Of a stretch of DNA of 64,000 nucleotides, positions 47,216-57,229 are shown in pieces. Position 1 is the first letter of the stretch, and the number at the start of each line of letters is the position of its first letter. This stretch comes from Delphinapterus leucas (Eukaryota > Chordata > Mammalia > Artiodactyla > Monodontidae). The translations under genes were made by a program, and so were the position numbers. The notes below the pieces were generated by a model. The model was given only the letters and a program-made list of their open reading frames with translations. It was not told where the DNA came from and searched no databases. Where the stretch lies: NCBI RefSeq assembly GCF_002288925.2, contig NW_022098044.1, positions 9,907,100 through 9,971,099 on the forward strand, given 5' to 3'.

Positions 47216-49639
47216 CCTGGCCGAGACCCCTGCTGCCCCCGTGGGGTGGCTGGACTGAGGGGCGGCCTGCTTGCCAGACAGGTCTTACAGCAGTCACTTG
47301 TCAGGTCAGTACCTGCTCTCCCCGCCATCCTCTAGACCCTTGCCCCTGGGGGTGCAGACTCTCCTCCACCGGAGGGTGTCAGAATTCTTTCTGACTTGGG
47401 AAGTGGGAGGGGAACCCAGGTGATGTGGCCTAGTGAGGGCTGGGCAGCTGCTGGCCAGGTGTGGGCACAGCATAGGAGAGTAACCAAGCCTGACCCGTCT
47501 CAACCACAGTGGCCGAAGTTTTACGATTTCCTATATTGGGCTTCCACATAAGATTTGATTTTTTAAAGATTCTGTGGCTTTAAAAAAAAGTTTGAAAACC
47601 TCTGGTCTAGCAGTTTTTACCATCTAGGAAACTGAGGCCTAGAGAGAGGAAGTGACTTAAGATCACACAGAAAATGAGTAAAGATTGGAATTCAGAATTT
47701 CAGCACAGCCTTCAGTGCCTGTTACAGGACCTGGCTTGGTGTCTCTTTGCTGGAAAGAGAGACGGGACCAGGTTTCCCAGGCAGCCCTGTCCACGCCAGA
47801 CCCCCAGTGCCTGGGAAACAGCAGCTGGACCTGGGGGAGGTTCAGTTTGGGTGCCTCGGAGTGGGTGTCTGTGTCAGGAGGTTCCTGGGACTGGAGAAAA
47901 GGGCTTTGACCTAGAACACAGCCACAAAGAGCACCCACAGGTCTCTCTGTGGCCACAGCCTGGAGCTGACTCCCATGTGAGAGGGCCTCACAGGAGGCTG
48001 GAAATACAGCAAGCCTCCGGGTTTGAGCCGAACTGGGACTCAGAGGGTGAGTCAGAGCCTGGGATGGGGGTGGGGAGAAGCCCATTCATTCATTGTTCTC
48101 AGTGCCTGCTCTTTTGGAAGGGGGTCCTCCCTCCTTCCCTCCCTCTCTCCCTCCCTCCCTCCCACCCTCCCGCCCTCCAGGATGCTGAGGCAGGGCTGTC
48201 TGGAGGCTTCAGGCTCTGTGGAAGCCATATCTACGGCTCACCGTGGCTGGGGATGCTGAGCAGATGAAGCCTGGTCCTTTCTTGGGGAATTGTTTGGTTG
48301 TGCCTGAAGCCCGCTTTCTTTTTGGGTGCTGCAAGGTAATTAAATAATCACCTTTACCACCAAGCAGCTGCAGCTCCATCCACAATGTCCCGGAACTTGG
48401 GCTGGACGCAGATGAACCCAGTCTTGATTTGGGAGTTCCAGTACGGCTCACAGCACTGTGGTCAGGAGATGGTCTTTCTTGACATCTGGACCCAAGAGGC
48501 TGCTCTTGTGGCAAGAAGGGGAGAAGAGGGCCTGTTTCTATCTGGCTCAGCCCCTAGGGCTCCACATCCTCTGTTAAATGAGGGGCTTGGGTTTCCTTCA
48601 CCCCCTAGGGCTGAATGTCTGGCTGTCCAGCCATTGCTCAGACCAGCTTTCCGGAACTTGGTCGCCCGAGGCATCATGGGGCTGTGGCTTCCAGGCCTGT
48701 CCGGGAACCCTATGGACTCTGCCCATCCAGGGTGAGGAGGAGCTGCATTGTGGATGCCTCCTGCCATCAGCTGTCAGGTTATTTTGGTGTAAACTGAAAA
48801 TACTCCAGGAATTGTGTGTTGAGTCTCTCCAGCCTGCAGGGTGGGACTGCAGCAGGAGCAGACAGGGAGGCTGACTGTGGCTGAGGGCAATCTCTGGAAA
48901 AGGAGTGTTCCCAGTGGTGAGCCCGCCTGTCCAGCTCTCCGGGGCCCGGGTGAGATGCGGAGCTTCATTTTGCCGTCCAGCAGAGTGGCCTCCTTTGGGG
49001 CTGGGCCCTGGGAGTGGTGGGGGAATCCGGGGCCGTGTAGGCAGGCGCTCTGCTCAACAAGCTTGGCACTGAGGCGGGACACCTCCGGCAGCCCCACGGG
49101 GACCTTCCCCAGCTTCTCCCCACCCCAGGGGCTTGGCTTCTGGCTAGCCAGGGGCCCTATGTGGGGACAGTTATGTGGCCCCAGGCAGAGAGGTCCTGCT
49201 GTCTGTTTGCTGAAGGAGGAAAAACAACACTCGGACTATTGATTCAGCTTCACCTTGGCGCTCCTGGCTCAGCAGCTAGTGTTTGCCCTGGCTGCCGGGG
49301 CTCAGATTACGCAAGGCTGGTGGGTGTGGAGCGACCGAGGGGGCTGCTGGAGGCCTGCAGGCCAGGGCTGGGTGGCCCCAGCGTTTCCCAGGAAACTGTA
49401 TAAAAAAAGAGCCTGAGCCCCTGACTTTGCTGATGGTCTGGGCCAAAGAGGGAGGGTGAAGCCACTGCGATCCCCCCTTCCCGTGCTCAGCCCCCAAAGC
49501 CCCCATCCCACCTTAGGTTACCCACTCTTTCTTGCCAGGGGCTGTGGGTCTTTGCAGGTAACTCCCTATGGCTGGTTCTCCTTTGCTGAACTAGGAAGCC
49601 CTAGTGAGCTGTGTAGACACCGCCCATTAAAAAACTTTA
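47216..49639 (+). other. FURIN: FURIN intron 1, 5' part
   Basis: Intronic DNA. A reverse MIR core at about 47610-47700 ('gaaactgaggcctagagaga') and a pyrimidine-rich (CCCT)n stretch (48127-48178) are the only named elements. No further exon recognised. Confidence 0.6.
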
Positions 49640-49854
49640 AAAAGCCAACATTTTATTCCTTTGTAAAATATACCTGGGTAATTTGGAAAATATACATGAC
49701 ACAAAAGAAAATAACAATTACTCATAATTCTCACCACCTTGAGAGAACCATTGTTAGCATGTGTCCTTCCAGATTATGTTTTATGGTTTTATATAAATAT
49801 ACATGTATAAATAGTTTTTTAAAAACAAAACGGGATTATAGGTACCTACTGCTT
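49640..49854 (+). repeat. Old LINE-like fragment
   Basis: 'acatgacacaaaagaaaata', 'accattgttagcatgtgtcc', 'ttccagattatgttttatgg' and 'tacctactgctttataaccc' match an old L1-type fragment. Its 3' part supplies the target site of the SINE stack. Confidence 0.55.
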
Positions 49855-49864
49855 TATAACCCAC

Positions 49865-50357
49865 TTTTAAAAAAAATAATTAATTAATTTTTGCCTGCGT
49901 TGGGTCTTCATTGCTGTGCGCGGGCTTTCTCTAGTTGTGGCGAGCGGGGGCTCCTCTTCGTTGTGGTGCGAGGGCTTCTCATTACGGTGGCTTCTCTTGT
50001 TGTGGAACCTGGGCTCTAGGAGTGCAAGCTTCAGTAGTTGTGGCACAAGGGCTCAGTAGTTGTGGCCCACGGGCTTAGTTGCTCTGCGGCATGTGGGATC
50101 TTACCTGACGAGGGCTCAAACCCCTGTCCCCTGCAGTGGCAGGAGGGTTCTTTTTTTTTTTTTTGCGGTACGCGGGCCTCTCACTGTTGTGGCCGCTCCC
50201 GTTGCGGAGCACAGGCTCCAGATGCACAGCCTCAGCAGCCATGGCTCACAGGCCCAGCCACTCCACGGCATGTGGGATCTTCCCGGACCGGCGCACGAAC
50301 CCGTGTCCTCTGCATCGGCAGGCGGACTCTCAACCACTGTGCCACCAGGGAAGTCCC
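49865..50357 (-). repeat. Chimeric CHR-type SINE pair
   Basis: A long-form SINE (T/A-rich tail at 49865, body to about 50144) runs directly into a young-form SINE (T run 50149-50163, body to 50357). The long copy lacks its own head. Only the composite is flanked by the target duplication TATAACCCAC (49855-49864 and 50358-50367). Confidence 0.85.
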
Positions 50358-50372
50358 TATAACCCACCTTTT

Positions 50373-50723
50373 AAAAATAATAATAATAATAATTAATTAA
50401 TTTATATTTGGCTGCATTGGGTCTTTGTTGCTGCGCACGGGCTTTCTCTAGTTGCGGCGAGCAGGGGCTACTCTTCGTTGCGGTGTGCGGGATTCTCATT
50501 GCGGTGGCTTCTCTTGTTGCAGAGCACGGGCTCTAGGCACATGGGCTGCAGTAGTTGTGACACGCGGGCTCAGTAGTTATGGTTCGCGGGCTCTAGAGCA
50601 CAGGCTCAGTAGTTGTGGCACACGGGTTTAGTTGCTCCGCGGCATCTTCCCAGACCAGGGCTCGAACCCGTGTCCCCTGCATTGGCAGGCGGATTCTTAA
50701 CACTGCGCCACCAGGGAAGTCCC
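50373..50723 (-). repeat. CHR-type SINE, long form (third in the stack)
   Basis: Reverse long copy. Target duplication TAACCCACCTTTT at 50360-50372 and 50724-50736, overlapping the target repeat of the preceding composite. Confidence 0.94.
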
Positions 50724-51004
50724 TAACCCACCTTTTTGACTTTAATTCTGGCAAGTATTTATTCAGTTGTTCCTTCTTATTTTGAGGGACTCAAGCCTTG
50801 GTCCTCTTCATCCCACTTCGTATTCTTGCGTGTGGAGGCGGTCCTTCTGTCCATCTATCCGGCTCACCTTGGGGGCCTGGATTTTCACCCCTCCCTGCCA
50901 GAGCCCCTTTCAGGCCTGGAGTGAGCCGTGGGGTGGGAAGGCAGCTTTAGTGCGTGGCTGGGGATCGACTGACTCTCCCTCTTCTCCTCCCTTGTTCCTC
51001 TCAG

Positions 51005-51344
51005 AGCCGGCAGCCCTGATCCTCCCCGCGCAGTCCCGCCCGTCTTGGTCCCATGCCCCCGCCAGTCAGCCCCGGGCCACAGGCAGTGAGCAGGCACGCG
51101 GGAGCCGAGGCCCTGTGACCAGGCCAAGGAGACGGGGGCTCCGCGGTCCCGGCCACCTGTCCCCCCCATGGAGCTGAGGCCCTGGTTGCTATGGGTGGTA
51201 GCAGCAGCAGGAGCCTTGGTCCTGCTGGCGGCCGATGCCCGTGGCCAGAAGGTCTTCACCAATACCTGGGCCGTGCGCATTCCTGGAGGCCCAGCCGTGG
51301 CTGACAGTGTGGCACGCAAGCATGGCTTCCTCAACCTGGGCCAG
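51005..51344 (+). CDS. FURIN: FURIN exon 2 (start codon, residues 1-59)
   Basis: Acceptor CTCTCAG ends at 51004; the first 163 bases are 5'UTR; ATG at 51168-51170; donor GTAGGT at 51345. Encodes the signal peptide and the first half of the propeptide. Base -3 of the start is C, so the context rests on the +4 G. Confidence 0.95.
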
Positions 51345-54300
51345 GTAGGTGTTCTTCCCTCCTGCTGGCCGAGGCATAGGACATCGCCAGGGGGTGGGGC
51401 CAATGAGGGCAGGGGTTCCAGCACCCAGAGCAGGAACTCTGGGGCTTGTCTTCTCAGGGGCATCTGGGTAGTAGGCATGTTATGGGTGGCTTGTCCTGCC
51501 CTTGGCTTCTAGCCTAGGTTGCTCAGTGGACCAGTGTATCCCAGGGGGGTGAGTCCCCCTCGGCCCCCTGCACCTCCTTGCGGGGTCCTGGGCGGGGAGC
51601 AGATGCCCATCACCCCCTGCCGTGGTGAGCCTCCCCTTGCAGCCGGTTGTCCACCCCCATCCCCCGCCTCCATGGGGACTGGCAGATGGAAAGCCCGGCT
51701 CAGTCTCCCTGCTCTGTTGCAGATCTTCGGCGACTATTACCACTTCTGGCATCGAGCGGTGACAAAGCGGTCCCTGTCACCTCACCGCCCGCGGCACAGC
51801 CGGCTGCAGCGGGAACCTCAAGTGAGTGCGGCCCCAGCCCCTCCTGCTGCCACCCTTCCCTTTCAGTTCTCAGGATGCCTCGCTCTCCCTCCCCGTTCCT
51901 CCAGCCACACCATCTCTCCCTCACTCCCTCACAGGTACAGTGGCTGGAGCAGCAGGTGGCAAAGCGACGGACCAAACGGGACGTGTACCAGGAGCCCACG
52001 GACCCCAAGTTTCCCCAGCAGTGGTACCTGGTACGTTGCCTCCCTGGCTGCATCCATCCATCCACTGAGGGGTCCCGTGAGCGGGTGAGGCTGACTTCAA
52101 GGCCTCCTGTCAGTCTTCCTCTGTCTGCTGAGTAATCTTTCTCCAGCCCATCCTGCTGAGCCCTGGGGAGCACCCTCCCAGAGTTCTTTATAATTCCATG
52201 AGCCCAGACAATCAGTGGTGGCATTTGAGGAGTAGGGGCAGGTGGAGAAGGAGCTTTTGGGGGTGGCAAAGGGATTCTCCAAGGTTCCAGTAACCTCACC
52301 CAGCAACCACATCTCGTAAGTGCTGGGTGATGGGGGTGGGTGTCTCTGCAGTCTGGTGTCACCCAGCGGGACCTGAACGTGAAGGAGGCCTGGGCCCAGG
52401 GCTACACGGGGCGTGGCATCGTGGTCTCCATTCTGGACGATGGCATCGAGAAGAACCACCCGGACTTGGCAGGCAATTATGTGAGGAGGTCGGGGAGGGA
52501 GGTAGCCATCCCTGGCGAGGGGAGTCCAGGGATGGTCCTGTTCTGCTGGTGTGTTCAGGCTGACCCTGATGATGGCCATGTCCTTTCCAGGATCCTGGGG
52601 CCAGCTTCGATGTCAATGACCAGGACCCTGACCCCCAGCCTCGGTACACGCAGATGAATGACAACAGGTAATAATTTGCTTCCCTTCTGTTTTCCGCTGA
52701 GGAGGCAGATGTGCCCTTCCTGAGAGGCTGAAGGCTTTTCCATAGTCCTGGTCTAGCTGGGGCTCTGAGGGAAGGTTCGGTCTGAGTGGAGGTGGCCATA
52801 GGCCAAGAGGAGTGGGGGGGTGTGGTCTGTGTACAGATGTGGGACAGCAAAGGTAGAGGGGCGTGCATGTGGCCCTTCCTGCTCCTCAGGCTGCACCCAC
52901 CACGCTCTGTCCACTGTTAATGCTGTGCTCTTGGCCCCGGCAGGCATGGCACACGGTGTGCAGGCGAGGTGGCCGCAGTGGCCAACAACGGTGTCTGTGG
53001 CGTAGGCGTGGCCTACAATGCCCGTATTGGAGGTGGGTGTAGGCCTTGGCCACCCGGTCTTTGGGATGACCCTTCCAGTGGGATTCTTCTCTGTTCACTT
53101 CCCATCTAGCCAGTGTCTGCCACTTTCCTGCTGTGGATCCTTTTGACTGCACGGCTCTTCTTTAGAGAGTTCTTAGTAACTCAAAAAGCTGAACCCCCTG
53201 TGCTGGTGGCCCTGTGCTGTGGGGTGGAGGGAGTGTTTCTTAGCAGGAGTCTCCCTAACTCCTCACTGTCCACTCCGAGTCCTTACATGGCAGGCCTTGA
53301 TCACCATGCTCTTTTGGGACCCCAGAGACTCATCCTAGTCCAGAATGTGTAGTTGGGGCCCAGGGAGCTCTCCCCTTTTCCCCTGCGTCTTGTCTTCGAA
53401 AGGCAGAGGCTGGCCAGGGAGTTAGGGGCTCAGGGTTTCCCAGCACCGTCCTCTGCCCTCCCCTGCCCATCCTCTGGGTGCAAGGCTGGGTGTGCTCCAG
53501 GGAGTGCTCCTGGCAGCTGGACCCACGCAGCATCCCTCTCCCCGCCCCCCTCCACGACCAGGGGTGCGCATGCTGGACGGTGAAGTGACAGATGCAGTAG
53601 AGGCACGCTCGCTGGGCCTGAATCCCAACCACATCCACATCTACAGCGCCAGTTGGGGCCCCGAGGACGACGGCAAGACCGTGGATGGGCCAGCCCGCCT
53701 TGCTGAGGAGGCCTTCTTCCGGGGGGTCAGCCAGGTGAGGTGGGGGTCCTGGCCCCACCCTAGAAACCAGGCCCAGCCTCTGGGGGCAAACTAGGCGCTA
53801 CCTTTTCCATACTTCTTTGTTTTTTTCTGTTCCTATTTATTTATTCTTGTGTTTAATTTTAATTTACACAAAGTTTGTTTATTAAATGTTATTAAAATGT
53901 TAAGGAACTAGAAAGACAGAAAAAGAGAAAAGTAAATACTAATTACCCATAATTCCACCCTTTGGAATCACCACTCAGAGGATTTTGGTTGGTGGTCTGG
54001 GTCTCTTTTTTTTGTGCAAAAAAGGTTGAGATCCACCAGGGGTCTCCCAGGGGAACAGAGGCTGGATAGAGAGTCCCCGGAGAAGGAGGCTCCATCCTTC
54101 TCAGTCTCAAGCAGCATCCTCCTGCCAGGCCTCCCCCAAGTCCTGTTCTCGAGTGACCCCAGCCCACTCTGTCCACAGGGCCGCGGGGGGCTGGGCTCCA
54201 TCTTTGTCTGGGCCTCTGGGAATGGGGGCCGGGAACATGACAGCTGCAACTGCGACGGCTACACCAACAGCATCTACACGCTGTCCATCAGCAGCGCCAC

Positions 54301-57229
54301 GCAGTCCGGCAACGTGCCCTGGTACAGTGAGGCCTGCTCGTCCACGCTGGCCACAACCTACAGCAGTGGAAACCAGAACGAGAAGCAGATCGTGAGTCCT
54401 GCCCCGGGTGGCGGCTGGGGAAACGGGGCTGCTTGCTGGCTCTGTCTGGGGCCCCCTTTCCGACCCCATCTGCCTTCCACCCGCACGTGGCTGGGTGGTG
54501 GTGGCTAAAGCATCATGGGATGGGGGCTAGGGAGCTCTCCAAGACTCCTGGGGACTGTGGAGCCATCGGTGAAGCCTCTGAGAAGACTCTCCTTAAAAAT
54601 ATGGATTGCTCTTAATGATCGCCAACCTTTAGTTCAATCCTCTCATTCCTCAGGAAAGGGCCAGGCATCGGCCTGTCTACAGCAAGTTAGCAAGGCAGCA
54701 GGTGGGACCAAGGTTTCTTGGCCCTGGCTCCCCACTCCTGTTTATGGTGCTTAGGGCCTGTGGACAGAGGGAGGGCAGGCAGGTGGCCCCCCTCTGGTGC
54801 CCTCCCCGCATTACAGGCCCAACATCATTGTCCTCCTGGTAGGTGACCACTGATCTGCGGCAGAAGTGTACGGAGTCTCACACAGGCACCTCTGCCTCTG
54901 CCCCCTTGGCAGCGGGCATCATCGCTCTCACCCTGGAGGCCAAGTAAGTGTGTGGGGGCTGAGGCGCAACCCTGTCCCCACCAGCGCCCCCTGCAAGGCA
55001 GGCCTTGGTCTCCAGCTTCTCTCCGAAGAGACAGCCCCCAAGCCTCTCCGTCCCTCCTCTGCAGTAAGAACCTCACCTGGCGGGACATGCAGCACCTGGT
55101 GGTACAGACCTCAAAGCCAGCCCACCTCAATGCTAACGACTGGGCCACCAATGGTGTGGGCCGCAAAGGTGAGGACAGGGCTGGATTGGGGGTTGCGGGG
55201 GCCCTGTGTGCCTCCCAGCTGACCCCGCCTTCCCTGCCCCACAGTGAGCCATTCGTATGGCTACGGGTTACTGGACGCAGGTGCCATGGTGGCTCTGGCC
55301 CAGAACTGGACGACGGTGACCCCCCAGCGGAAGTGCACCATCGACATCCTCACTGAGCCCAAGTGAGGGCTGGACCCTGGCTGGGAGGGGGCAGGTGGGA
55401 CCTGAGGGGCGCAGGGGTGCCCGCTGGTCCCCCTGGGCCAGGCTGATAGACCATCACGGTGCTCTCTGCGCAGGGACATCGGGAAGCGGCTGGAGGTGCG
55501 GAAGACTGTGACCGCCTGCGTGGGGGAGCCCAGCCACATCACGCGGCTGGAACACACTCAGGCGCGGCTCACCCTGTCCTACAACCGCCGCGGTGACCTG
55601 GCCATCCACCTGGTCAGCCCCATGGGCACCCGCTCCACCCTGCTGGCCGCCAGGTGCTTGCCCTCTCCTCTGTCCAGCTTGTCCTGTCCCTCACATCCAC
55701 GTGCATTCATTCATTCACTCACACAGCCCTGAAGGGCACCAAATACTTTTCCACTGTTGGCATTTTGGGAAGGATGGTTTTTGTCCTATGAGACTGTCCC
55801 ATGTTGCAGGAATCCCTGATTCTGCCCATTAAATGCCATGTCTGTGTGCCTTCCCATGTGTAGTACCTTGCACATTTCCAGAATCTTCTGGTTGAGAACA
55901 TTTGGCCTCCTGGGAAACACCCAGCAGGCATTTCCAGCCCAGCGGGGTTCTGCTGCACTGGGGGGAGGGGGTGTGGTCCATGTGCTGTGGGCTCGGTGTC
56001 CCCTGGCTGGGGTCTGCCAGAGGCCTCAGGCAGCTATGTGCACCTTCCTCCCCAGGCCGCACGACTACTCTGCAGACGGGTTTAACGACTGGGCCTTCAT
56101 GACGACCCATTCCTGGGACGAGGACCCCTCTGGCGAGTGGGTCCTGGAGATAGAAAACACCAGTGAAGCAAATAACTATGGTATTGGGGGTGCTCGAGGG
56201 CTGGGGATGGAGGAGGGGCGCTGGCGGAGTCTGGGGTGCCAGGCGTGGCTTCTGACTTTTGCTTCCCCCCTCAATTAGGGACACTGACCAAGTTCACCCT
56301 CGTGCTGTACGGCACGGCCCCCGAGGGGCTGCCCACACCTCCTGAGAGCATCGGCTGCAAGACCCTCACGTCCAGCCAGGCCTGTGTGGGTCAGTCGTGG
56401 GTGCTGCAAGGGCTTGGGAACCTGAGGCTGGGGACAGAGGGTGCCTGTCCTAAAGGAGGAAAAGGGGTGTGAAGGGATGCTGGGACCCCAGGGTCACCAC
56501 AGTCCTGGGGCGGGTGGGAGCTCCTGGGGACAGCGGTGACTGCCTGGGGCTGCAGGTCCACAGGCTGCCACTGTCGTGGGGCTCAGGGCCCAACAGCCAT
56601 GGGCGGCTTGGCTGACACCCACCTTCTGCCCCGTGCCGGCAGTGTGCGAGGAAGGCTTCTCCCTGCACCAGAAGAGCTGTGTCCAGCGCTGCCCTCCAGG
56701 CTTCGCTCCCCAAGTCCTCGACACGCACTACAGCACCGAGAACAACGTGGAGATCATCCGGGCCAGCGTCTGTGCCCCCTGCCACGCCTCGTGTGCCACG
56801 TGCCAGGGGCCAGCCCCCACAGACTGCCTCAGCTGCCCCAGCCACGCCTCCCTGGACCCTGTGGAGCAGACGTGCTCCCGGCAAAGCCAGAGCAGCCGTG
56901 AGTCGCCGCAGCCGCAGCAGCCGCCGCCCACGGAGGTGGAGGCAGAGCCGCGGCTGCGGGAGGGGCTGCTGCCCTCACACCTGCCCGAGGTGGTGGCCGG
57001 CCTCAGCTGCGCCTTCATCGTGCTGGTCTTCGTCACTGTCTTCCTGGTCCTGCAGCTGCGCTCGGGCTTCAGCTTCCGAGGGGTGAAGGTGTACACCATG
57101 GACCGTGGCCTCATCTCCTACAAGGGGCTGCCCCCCGAAGCCTGGCAGGAGGAGTGCCCATCCGACTCAGAAGAGGACGAGGGCCGGGGCGAGAGGACCG
57201 CCTTTATCAAAGACCAGAGCGCCCTTTGA
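51168..57229 (+). CDS. FURIN: FURIN, proprotein convertase (complete, 15 coding exons)
   Basis: Calcium-dependent subtilisin-like endoprotease of the trans-Golgi and endosomes. It cleaves precursors after R-X-K/R-R. Joined exons: 51168-51344, 51723-51821, 51935-52030, 52352-52480, 52591-52667, 52944-53032, 53562-53734, 54179-54391, 54843-54943, 55065-55168, 55245-55362, 55474-55653, 56056-56180, 56279-56389, 56643-57229. That is 2379 nt, 792 residues, two shorter than human in the Pro/Gln-rich linker before the membrane. Seen: signal peptide 1-~26; propeptide with pH-sensor H69, secondary site R75 and primary site RTKR107; catalytic D153, H194, N295, S368; S1-pocket D258 and D306; N-glycosylation sites N387, N440, N553; P domain with RGD 498-500; Cys-rich region from ~577; membrane span ~714-736; tail with YKGL (757) and acidic [10 protein letters not shown]. 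All junctions are GT-AG and in phase. The start matches the known N-terminus [11 protein letters not shown]. Confidence 0.98.
51723..51821 (+). CDS. FURIN: FURIN exon 3 (residues 60-92)
   Basis: 33 codons, phase 0 at both ends. Carries H69, the pH sensor of propeptide release, and the secondary cleavage site RAVTKR75, where human has Gly instead of Ala at 71. Confidence 0.97.
51935..52030 (+). CDS. FURIN: FURIN exon 4 (residues 93-124)
   Basis: 32 codons, phase 0. Contains the primary autocleavage site KRRTKR107 and the start of the catalytic domain with calcium ligand D115. Confidence 0.97.
52352..52480 (+). CDS. FURIN: FURIN exon 5 (residues 125-167)
   Basis: 43 codons, phase 0. Catalytic aspartate D153 lies in SILDDG; D162 is a calcium ligand. 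Residue 145 is Arg (His in human). Confidence 0.97.
52591..52667 (+). CDS. FURIN: FURIN exon 6 (residues 168-193)
   Basis: 77 nt, ends two bases into codon R193. Asp-rich loop [10 protein letters not shown] helps to bind basic substrate residues. Confidence 0.97.
52944..53032 (+). CDS. FURIN: FURIN exon 7 (residues 193-223)
   Basis: 89 nt. Catalytic histidine H194 (HGTRC) and calcium-site residues in ANNGVCGVG. Confidence 0.97.
53562..53734 (+). CDS. FURIN: FURIN exon 8 (residues 223-280)
   Basis: 173 nt. Contains ASWGPEDDG with S1-pocket D258. Confidence 0.97.
53810..54010 (+). repeat. Old LINE-like fragment in FURIN intron 8
   Basis: AT-rich insert ('aaagtaaatactaattaccc', 'ataattccaccctttggaat') in an otherwise GC-rich gene body. 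It is the only transposon-derived stretch I recognise between FURIN exons 2 and 16. Confidence 0.5.
54179..54391 (+). CDS. FURIN: FURIN exon 9 (residues 281-351)
   Basis: 71 codons, phase 0. Oxyanion-hole N295 (WASGNGG) and S1-pocket D306 (CNCDGY). Residue 323 is Ser where human has Phe. Confidence 0.97.
54843..54943 (+). CDS. FURIN: FURIN exon 10 (residues 352-385)
   Basis: 101 nt. Nucleophile S368 in [11 protein letters not shown]. The acceptor is CTGGTAG, with a weak polypyrimidine tract. Confidence 0.97.
55065..55168 (+). CDS. FURIN: FURIN exon 11 (residues 385-420)
   Basis: 104 nt. N-glycosylation site N387 (NLT) spans its start. Confidence 0.97.
55245..55362 (+). CDS. FURIN: FURIN exon 12 (residues 420-459)
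   Basis: 118 nt. End of the catalytic domain and start of the P domain; N440 (NWT). Confidence 0.97.
55474..55653 (+). CDS. FURIN: FURIN exon 13 (residues 459-519)
   Basis: 180 nt. P-domain beta structure with conserved RGD at 498-500. Confidence 0.97.
56056..56180 (+). CDS. FURIN: FURIN exon 14 (residues 519-561)
   Basis: 125 nt. End of the P domain; N553 (NTS). The donor TATG|GTATTG is weak outside the GT. Confidence 0.96.
56279..56389 (+). CDS. FURIN: FURIN exon 15 (residues 561-598)
   Basis: 111 nt. Junction between the P domain and the Cys-rich region. Confidence 0.97.
56643..57229 (+). CDS. FURIN: FURIN exon 16, coding part (residues 598-792)
   Basis: Furin-like Cys-rich repeats ([14 protein letters not shown]), Pro/Gln linker two residues shorter than human, membrane span ~714-736, cytosolic tail of 56 residues with tyrosine signal and CK2-type acidic cluster, TGA at 57227-57229. 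Confidence 0.97.

Noticed and set aside
46048..47328. 426-codon open frame on the minus strand across the CpG island (and a 349-codon one at 45779-46828)
   Set aside because: GC-rich, Pro/Ala/Arg/Gly-heavy translation typical of CpG islands where TA-containing stops are rare. No family resemblance; frames are open on both strands at once.
51519..52362. Frames of 189 and 220 codons overlapping FURIN exons 3-5
   Set aside because: They run through FURIN introns or lie antisense to real exons. The spliced FURIN frame explains the conservation.
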